Of a stretch of 11,370 nt of DNA, positions 6,693 to 11,370 are shown one piece after another (the stretch's first letter is position 1; every line of letters starts with the position of its first letter). The notes beneath the pieces were generated by a model that searched no databases, had not been told where the DNA came from, and saw only the letters and a list, made by a program, of their open reading frames with translations. The position numbers and the translations under genes are program-made. Source of the stretch: an uncultured Allobaculum sp. (GTDB taxonomy: Bacteria > Bacillota_I > Bacilli_A > Erysipelotrichales > Erysipelotrichaceae); assembly GCA_948467695.1 (NCBI GenBank), contig CAOKFJ010000035.1, forward strand, positions 1 to 11,370, read 5' to 3'.

Positions 6693-7477
6693 ATGACAAA
6701 CGACAATTCGAACCACTGCTACAGTTCTGCCCAGACCGCACCATCTGCCTGCAGCGAATACGACAACGAAACATTTTTTGCAGAATACGCCAAAATGCCT
6801 AGAAGCCAGGACGGACTGGAAGCCGCCGGCGAGTGGCACCAGCTCGAGCCGCTTTTTCCCGACATGGAAAACAAAACCGTTCTCGATCTGGGATGCGGCT
6901 ATGGGTGGCACTGCAAATACGCAGCGGATCACGGCGCCACGCGTGTTCTTGGCATTGACCTGAGTTCAAAAATGATTAAAACCGCAAAAGAGCGCAATGC
7001 AGCAGGCAGATTGAATATCGCGTATGCGGCATTGACGAATACGCCTATCCAGAAAACGCCTGGGATCTGGCTGTCTCCAACCTTGCGCTTCATTACATCG
7101 AAGATCTGGATGCGGTATTCGCCAATGTGCATCGCACGCTGAAAAAAGACGGCGTTTTTCTGTTCAACATCGAACATCCCGTCTTTACCGCCGGCATCAA
7201 TCAGGACTGGATCTACAACGCGGACGGCACGCCTGCCTGCTGGCCCATTGACGAGTACTACAAGCCCGGTCTTCGCCATACACGCTTTCTTGGATGCGAT
7301 GTGATCAAGCACCATCACACGCTCACGCAGATTCTCATGGGACTGATCAATGCCGGATTCGAGCTCGAAGTCGTTGAAGAAGTGACACCGCCACAGAACA
7401 TGCTGCATCTTCCCGGATTTATCGACGAACTTCGCCGTCCGATGATGCTTCTTGTTAAAGCCGTAAAGCGCGATTAG
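6693..7477 (+). pseudogene. Class I SAM-dependent methyltransferase, split by a -1 frameshift
   Basis: The first frame (ATG 6693, ribosome site AGGAG 6682-6686) encodes an N-terminal segment with EYDNETFFAEYAKM, motif I VLDLGCGYG (63-71) and the acidic SAM-ribose motif VLGIDLSSKMI (85-95). After about residue 105 it turns into unrelated sequence and stops at 7142. The homologous continuation is in the next frame from about 7010 (IEYRVCGIDEYAYPENAWDL, then SNLALHYIEDLDAVFANV). It runs through KDGVFLFNIEHP and a C-terminal WPIDEYY region to the stop at 7477. Joined, they make a complete protein of about 260 residues of the family annotated as class I SAM methyltransferase. A single base is missing around 7001-7010. 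No slippery heptamer is evident, so a recent mutation or a sequencing error is more likely than programmed shifting. The methyl acceptor is unknown. Confidence 0.8.
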
Positions 7478-7563
7478 CGCTCATACACACGCATGCACAT
7501 TCCAATACTTTCCACTTTCACAAACCAGGTCGGACATTCGTAAACCACTTCAAAAACCGATTC

Positions 7564-7601
7564 AAAAAAAATCGCCCGCAAATCGAAAGGATCTGCGGGC
7601 G
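7564..7601 (-). terminator. Intrinsic terminator of the GH43 gene
   Basis: CGCCCGCA (7573-7580) and TGCGGGCG (7594-7601) form an 8-base GC stem, followed on the minus strand by A and eight T. It sits between the convergent methyltransferase and GH43 genes. The plus-strand side (TTGTTCT) is a weaker U-run, so it may also stop the methyltransferase transcript. Confidence 0.85.
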
Positions 7602-7703
7602 TTGTTCTATGTTTGTGTGATTCCGTTATTGCACGAAACGGGAGATGAGCATCGCAAAACGGGGATTAAGCTTTCATGATTTGATTTCGATCAGCGATTG
7701 ATT

Positions 7704-9851
7704 CTAACGCTCCTGGCTTGCGCGCACGGCGTCATCGGCGATCATGCCATACCAGGCAATGCCTTCATCTTTCCATCCTTTGCCAGTCAGGTAGTCCTGC
7801 TCATTTTTGGATGTCGTGAAGTGATGGGCGCCGGCTTTGGCGTTGGGGTTGTAGGAACGGTAAACAGGAATGCCGCTTTCGTCTTCGGCATACCAGGCGA
7901 TGCCTTCGTCTTTCCATCCGAGTTCAGCCAGGCGATCTTTTTCCACTTCATCGAGTGTGTAGTGGTGATCGCCGGCATTCGGATTGTAGACGCGGTATAC
8001 AGGACGATCGGACTCTGCGCGTGCCACCCACGCATTGCCTTCGTACATCCATCCTTTTTCCACAAGATAGTCGCGTTCTCTTTGAGAAGCGGTAAAGAAG
8101 TGTTCGCCGGAGTTGGGGTTGTACAAGCGAAGCAGTTCAACAGACGCGTCAGGTTCTGCGGCGTTTCGCACCTGAACCGGGATGGTCTTTGTCACGGTTT
8201 CCCGCCAAAAGCCGCTGCTTGTCAGACGTTCGTAGCGAAGCGTGATGCGTGTGCCGCCTTTGGCTTTAGCCGATACAGTCAGACGGTTTCCTTCGAGTGC
8301 GGCATCGGCGATTTCGGGATTCTCGACTTCGACAACCAGACGGTTGTGCGGATTTGTCAGATCGAACGCAGCGCCTTTGGCGGATACAACATTGTAATCA
8401 ACAGTGCGCACTTCACTGACATCGAGAATCATCGCGTTGTTCAAGCCCTGAATCGCCAGCGGCGCTACGCCTTTGGCTACAGGCTGATCATTGGTGCTCT
8501 CATCGATCGAGAGTGTCGGAACGCCTCTTTCATCGAGCGCGTTTTCTTGAATGTACATGCGGTCGGCATACATGCGGCGTCCGGAGGAGGTGCTGTTGCG
8601 TCCATGATAGACGTAAAACAGTTCGGATTTATCCGGGCTTTCGATCATGCTTCCATGACCTGTCGAGTAAATGCTCTTTTCGGGATCCTGCGAAAGGATC
8701 GGGTTGCTTTCGGCTTTTTTCCACGGACCGAGCGGCGACGATGCGGTCGCGTAGCCGATACCGTAGTTTTCGTTTTCATAGTTGTTGCAGGAGTACATCA
8801 TGTAGTAGACGGGATCTTCATCGCCATCGCCGTCCACATCGTAGTCCTTGCGGAATGTGGTCGATCCTTCGGACCAGCGGCGGTTTTTCTTTTTGCCTTC
8901 GTACTTGTCATAGTCATTGACGTGGGCGTTTTCCCAGTCCTGTTTCTCGCCGGCATAGCTGATGACCGGCACGAATCCGTCTTTGCGCGTGCCTTCGGGA
9001 TCGTCTTCATCAATGTTTGTGTTGATGTATTCATCGGTGACGGTCGGCATGGTCTTGCCTTCGGGATCGTTCCACCAGTCGGTTGTCAGCTCAACAGCGT
9101 AGATATTGGATTCTTCGATGTATTTTTCCAGGTCGGTATCCCATACCCAGTTGCGGTACGCGTTGCGGGAATAGTACAGATAGATTCTGCCATCGTCATC
9201 GAAGAATACGTTTGGATCGATGAAAGGAATGTAGACGCCAAGCGGTGCTGTTTCGCCTTCTTCAAGCGTTGATGGCGGAAGCATCTGCTTCTTGTCCATC
9301 AGCTGGTTGACGTCATGGTACCCCGGATCGTATGGATAGTAGTCGATCGGGTGGTCGGCGATGGTCTCGAACGGACCAGCCGGGTTATCGGCAACAGCGA
9401 CACCGACTTTGCATGCTTCTTCAAAGTCGGCATGGCCAAAGTGCGGTTCGCGCTGATTGTCGCGCATCATAGCCGCGTAGAACATGAAGTACTTGCCGGT
9501 TTCTTCATTGTGGTAAACCTCAGGCGCCCAGAACCAGGTCTTGCCCCAGCGGTTTTCTTCATCACCTTTGAGCGCGCCGGGCGCTGCTTTTTCCCATGTG
9601 GAAAGATCAGGCGAACGGTAGATGCCGTACATCCACCCTTTGTTCGCCCCGGCTGTCGAGTAGGCATAGTAGTATCCGCTCTCTTCGTCGTAGAGCACAT
9701 GCGGATCGGCGGCGTTTGTCACGGCGCCGTTGAAGTACGTGACGGTGCCTTCTTCAACGGCAATGTCCTGATTGGCCATGATGCCGGTGTTTGAGAGGGC
9801 GAGCAGGGATGCTGCTGCAGTCACTGCAATTTTCTTCATCCAGTGATTCAT
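7704..9851 (-). CDS. Secreted GH43-family glycoside hydrolase with Ig-like and DUF5648-like repeats
   Basis: The 715 residues begin with a signal peptide (MNHWMKKIAV, then a hydrophobic run, with probable cleavage near residue 26-28). Residues about 36-445 are a GH43 five-bladed propeller, a family including beta-xylosidases, arabinofuranosidases and arabinanases. Visible motifs are ADPHVLYD (base Asp49), WFWAPEV (106-112), FIDPNVFFDDDG (Asp212), WSEGSTTF (general acid Glu328) and STGHGSM (His399). Residues 338-347 (DVDGDGDEDP) look like an inserted calcium-binding loop. Residues about 460-562 resemble a BIG2/Ig-like beta domain. Three repeats of about 40 residues (572-609, 616-655, 662-701) share YNPN, H-(F/Y)-(T/F) and GW-x-(Y/D)-EG-x-AW and match the DUF5648 pattern. 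There is no LPXTG or C-terminal membrane anchor, so release or repeat-mediated attachment is likely. ATG 9851 has AAAGGAGA (9856-9863). The exact substrate is unknown. Confidence 0.9.
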   Translation of the reverse strand: MNHWMKKIAVTAAASLLALSNTGIMANQDIAVEEGTVTYFNGAVTNAADPHVLYDEESGYYYAYSTAGANKGWMYGIYRSPDLSTWEKAAPGALKGDEENRWGKTWFWAPEVYHNEETGKYFMFYAAMMRDNQREPHFGHADFEEACKVGVAVADNPAGPFETIADHPIDYYPYDPGYHDVNQLMDKKQMLPPSTLEEGETAPLGVYIPFIDPNVFFDDDGRIYLYYSRNAYRNWVWDTDLEKYIEESNIYAVELTTDWWNDPEGKTMPTVTDEYINTNIDEDDPEGTRKDGFVPVISYAGEKQDWENAHVNDYDKYEGKKKNRRWSEGSTTFRKDYDVDGDGDEDPVYYMMYSCNNYENENYGIGYATASSPLGPWKKAESNPILSQDPEKSIYSTGHGSMIESPDKSELFYVYHGRNSTSSGRRMYADRMYIQENALDERGVPTLSIDESTNDQPVAKGVAPLAIQGLNNAMILDVSEVRTVDYNVVSAKGAAFDLTNPHNRLVVEVENPEIADAALEGNRLTVSAKAKGGTRITLRYERLTSSGFWRETVTKTIPVQVRNAAEPDASVELLRLYNPNSGEHFFTASQRERDYLVEKGWMYEGNAWVARAESDRPVYRVYNPNAGDHHYTLDEVEKDRLAELGWKDEGIAWYAEDESGIPVYRSYNPNAKAGAHHFTTSKNEQDYLTGKGWKDEGIAWYGMIADDAVRASQER
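7749..8138 (-). repeat. Three tandem DUF5648-like protein repeats
   Basis: The 3' end of the GH43 gene encodes three copies with a period of about 45 codons: 8138-8025, 8006-7887 and 7868-7749. Shared elements are LYNPNSGEHFFT / VYNPNAGDHHYT / SYNPNAKAGAHHFT and GWMYEGNAW / GWKDEGIAW / GWKDEGIAW. Copies 2 and 3 are closest at the end, and copy 3 has a two-residue insertion after NPNA. They may bind wall or glycan; this is inference. Confidence 0.8.
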
Positions 9852-9919
9852 AAAATCTCCTTTCGTTCATCTCCCTTATGCTTTCATTTTATTCGATCGA
9901 TATAGACAATTCATCAAAA

Positions 9920-9939
9920 CTTAAGCGTTTTCATTTATA
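9920..9939 (-). promoter_or_regulatory. Candidate -10 box overlapped by a CcpA cre-like site before GH43
   Basis: On the minus strand TATAAA (9934-9939) is directly followed by TGAAAACGCTTAAG (9920-9933). The latter matches the cre consensus TGWAANCGNTNWCA except at the last two bases. A CcpA site over the start point would repress this hydrolase when glucose is present. The -35 box is weak and the 3' half of the cre is imperfect. The gap from 9864 to 10036 has no gene. Confidence 0.35.
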
Positions 9940-10036
9940 CTTATCGACAGATTTTCAGATATTTACAAATCATTTTGGCATAAATAAACGAGATCAACGT
10001 AAAGGAACAGCGCACGGAAATCCATACAGAACAAGC

Positions 10037-10082
10037 ACAAAAAAACCTGTTCAAACCGCGATGCGGTCAATGAACAGGTTTT
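10037..10082 (-). terminator. Intrinsic terminator of the Ig-domain lipoprotein gene
   Basis: AAAACCTGTTCA (10042-10053) pairs perfectly with TGAACAGGTTTT (10071-10082), and an inner ACCGC/GCGGT stem extends it. On the minus strand a run of seven T follows. It begins 7 bases past the stop codon. Confidence 0.92.
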
Positions 10083-10088
10083 GAATGT

Positions 10089-11051
10089 TTACTGAATGGC
10101 AGACTGGTTGGTCTGTCCGGCAGAATTCTGCGCGTTTTCTTCGCCACCGCCGGCAGAGGTGCCTTTGGTCAGGAAATACACTTTGTTTCCGCAGTCATCC
10201 GCGCCTTCAAGATAGAAGAAGTAGTTGTCGCTAGACAGCTGATTCCATGCGGTTCCTGCCGCATACAGATCCGAGAAGTTGTAGAACACTTCCGTGCCAG
10301 CCGGCGCGCTTGAAATCGAGCATGCGGTGGACGGTCCGGAAGAGCCCTGAGGCGGATCGATAGGATCGGGATCATCCTGCTCGCTGTCAGAGCCGCTGTC
10401 CTCGGAAGAATCGGTTTCAGAGGGTACAACTTCATCATCAAACTGGTCGGACGATGTGATGTGCTGGTTTTTCGCGACAACATTGATTGTGATTTCCAGC
10501 GAATTCGAGTTGCCGGACTTGTCGGTAGCAATAACAGTTACGGGATATGTACCTTCGGTATTCAGATCATAGAAGCCGTCAACGGTGATTTCAACATCGT
10601 CTTTATCATCCGTGCGGTAGATTCGGGAAAAATCGAAGTCGGTGTTGCCGACCGGAACAGTCACCACAGCAGATGGCGAAATGAATTCCGGCATAACGGT
10701 ATCCTGCACCGTCACGGTTACGGGATACTTCTTGCCATCATAATGCAGAGTAATTTCATATGTTCCGCATTCAAGATATTGTTTGCCCGCGGTCGTCACA
10801 GTTTCCTTGAATCCGTTGTACTCGTAGGCGGGATCGTTTTTCAAATCGGAATCGACAGTGATTTCATCGAGAATGCTCTGATCAGGCGTACTGGCCAGAT
10901 ATTCGGAAGCGTTCAGCGACACAGGTTCGCCAAGTTCAACACTTTTTGAAGCGAGCACCTTCAGTTCACTGTTTTTGGAGCCGGAGCAGCCGGCAAGCAG
11001 ACAAAGAGAAAGAATAGCTCCTGCTGTAAGAAGCCGTTTCAATGGTTTCAT
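10089..11051 (-). CDS. Lipoprotein with two Ig-like (DUF5011-type) domains
   Basis: The protein has 320 residues from ATG 11051, chosen because it follows GAGG (11058-11061) at 6 bases and begins a classical lipoprotein signal (MKPLKRLLTAGAILSLCLLAGC). Cys22 in LLAGC is the lipidation site. A longer frame to 11156 is unlikely because it would bury this signal. Residues about 30-117 and 118-192 are two beta-sandwich modules. The second (DTVMPEFISPSAVVTVPVG, then NTEGTYPVTVIATDKSGN) has the DUF5011/HYR pattern seen in surface proteins. An acidic Ser/Asp/Glu/Pro linker (about 200-240) leads to a C-terminal part of about 80 residues (two Cys, 244 and 287; YNFSDLYAAGTAWNQL) that I do not recognise. 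No enzymatic motif is visible; it is probably a surface-exposed binding or structural protein on the outer membrane face. Confidence 0.8.
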   Translation of the reverse strand: MKPLKRLLTAGAILSLCLLAGCSGSKNSELKVLASKSVELGEPVSLNASEYLASTPDQSILDEITVDSDLKNDPAYEYNGFKETVTTAGKQYLECGTYEITLHYDGKKYPVTVTVQDTVMPEFISPSAVVTVPVGNTDFDFSRIYRTDDKDDVEITVDGFYDLNTEGTYPVTVIATDKSGNSNSLEITINVVAKNQHITSSDQFDDEVVPSETDSSEDSGSDSEQDDPDPIDPPQGSSGPSTACSISSAPAGTEVFYNFSDLYAAGTAWNQLSSDNYFFYLEGADDCGNKVYFLTKGTSAGGGEENAQNSAGQTNQSAIQ

Positions 11052-11149
11052 ATTCAACCTCGTTTCAAGACTAGAATAACGGTTTTCCGTTCTGTAGAAA
11101 AGAGCAAACTTCGCCCCTTTCGTGTCAATCGTGCGCAACGGCATCGGTT

Positions 11150-11189
11150 TCAACAAGCATTTTGACCTGTTTTCAGTCGAACTTGTTGA
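11150..11189. promoter_or_regulatory. Inverted repeat in the lipoprotein/ChrA divergent region
   Basis: TCAACAAG (11150-11157) and CTTGTTGA (11182-11189) form a perfect 8-base inverted repeat with 24 bases between. TTGACC occurs twice (11162-11167, 11186-11191). It lies between two divergent genes and could be an operator. Clear promoters for either gene were not found. Confidence 0.25.
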
Positions 11190-11238
11190 CCACGCAAAGC
11201 CGAAAGACCAAACTAAGGGAAAAACGGAATATCAGCCT

Positions 11239-11370
11239 ATGAATATATATGTAGACCTTTTTCTGACCTTTTCAAGAATCGGACTGTTTACGTTCGGTGG
11301 CGGTTTGGCGATGCTGCCCATGCTTGAAAAAGAAGTCGTCAACAACAAGCACTGGGCGACGTACGATGAA
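11239..11370 (+). CDS. Chromate transporter (ChrA/CHR) family protein, N-terminal fragment
   Basis: Forty-four codons are present before the window ends. The start MNIYVDLFLTFSRIGLFTF, followed by FGGGLAMLP (19-27), LEKEVV and W-A-T-Y-D-E, matches the N-terminus of CHR-family transporters. Many short CHR proteins occur as pairs of half-size subunits, so this could be one half; the missing sequence would tell. The family exports chromate in some bacteria, but the role in anaerobic Gram-positives is uncertain. The ATG has no strong ribosome site (CGGAAT is the nearest). Confidence 0.8.
   Translation, partial: MNIYVDLFLTFSRIGLFTFGGGLAMLPMLEKEVVNNKHWATYDE

Noticed and set aside
6960..7010. Programmed -1 frameshifting to fuse the methyltransferase halves
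   Set aside because: No X-XXY-YYZ slippery heptamer in the right frame was found in the overlap, and no strong stem follows. A plain mutation or sequence error is simpler.
7698..9272. Plus-strand open frame of 524 codons
   Set aside because: It lies wholly antisense to the GH43 gene, has low-complexity Val/Phe/Ile content typical of a mirrored codon pattern, no ribosome site and no domain. GH43 motifs are clear on the other strand.
11123..11128. Perfect TTGACA on the minus strand upstream of the lipoprotein gene
   Set aside because: No -10-like hexamer is found 16-18 bases downstream, so it is not called a promoter.
11052..11156. Longer lipoprotein frame from TTG at 11156
   Set aside because: It would add 35 residues in front of a textbook lipoprotein signal that has its own ATG and ribosome site.

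Overview
The window looks like chromosome from a Gram-positive member of the Bacillota. The support is a multi-pass LytR-CpsA-Psr (LCP) envelope protein, FtsA/FtsZ, a lipobox lipoprotein, a secreted GH43 enzyme, strong AGGAG-type ribosome sites and compact intrinsic terminators. The style (FtsZ ending in an IPxFxxNRG-like tail, DUF5648-like repeats, moderate GC) fits Erysipelotrichia-like gut bacteria, but that placement is inference. No phage, insertion sequence, CRISPR array, tRNA or rRNA was seen.

Left part, 1-3860, all on the minus strand. The window opens inside an LCP-family gene (start 636) with its own promoter. Upstream of it is the division pair ftsA-ftsZ (3410-1020), separated by 18 bases and read from a TATAAT box at about 3440. 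The FtsZ is canonical. The FtsA partner has lost the Gly/Thr-rich phosphate loops of the actin fold. The LCP gene carries a run of nine G exactly where a one-base slip would remove its extracellular part.

Middle, 3862-6450. Two single-pass membrane proteins are divergently transcribed from a 255-base gap: a glycerophosphodiester phosphodiesterase (minus) and a C39-like papain-fold protein (plus) whose catalytic cysteine is replaced by alanine. Both have a -10 box so close to the ATG that the transcripts would be leaderless or nearly so. A strong, apparently bidirectional terminator closes the plus-strand gene.

Right part, 6520-11370. A SAM-dependent methyltransferase gene (plus) is split by a one-base frameshift. 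It converges on a secreted GH43 glycoside hydrolase (minus) that carries an Ig-like module and three DUF5648-like repeats and has a possible catabolite-response element at its promoter. Next is a lipoprotein with two Ig-like domains (minus) and a strong terminator. Divergent from it, the first 44 codons of a chromate-transporter (ChrA) family gene run off the right edge.

The genes do not form one pathway. The common theme is envelope and division biology: septum (FtsAZ), wall polymer attachment (LCP), phosphodiester lipid or teichoic-acid turnover (GDPD), an extracytoplasmic pseudo-peptidase, and surface glycan handling. The best candidates for something new are the cysteine-less C39-like protein and its divergent GDPD neighbour, the degenerate FtsA, and the G9 tract in the LCP gene.
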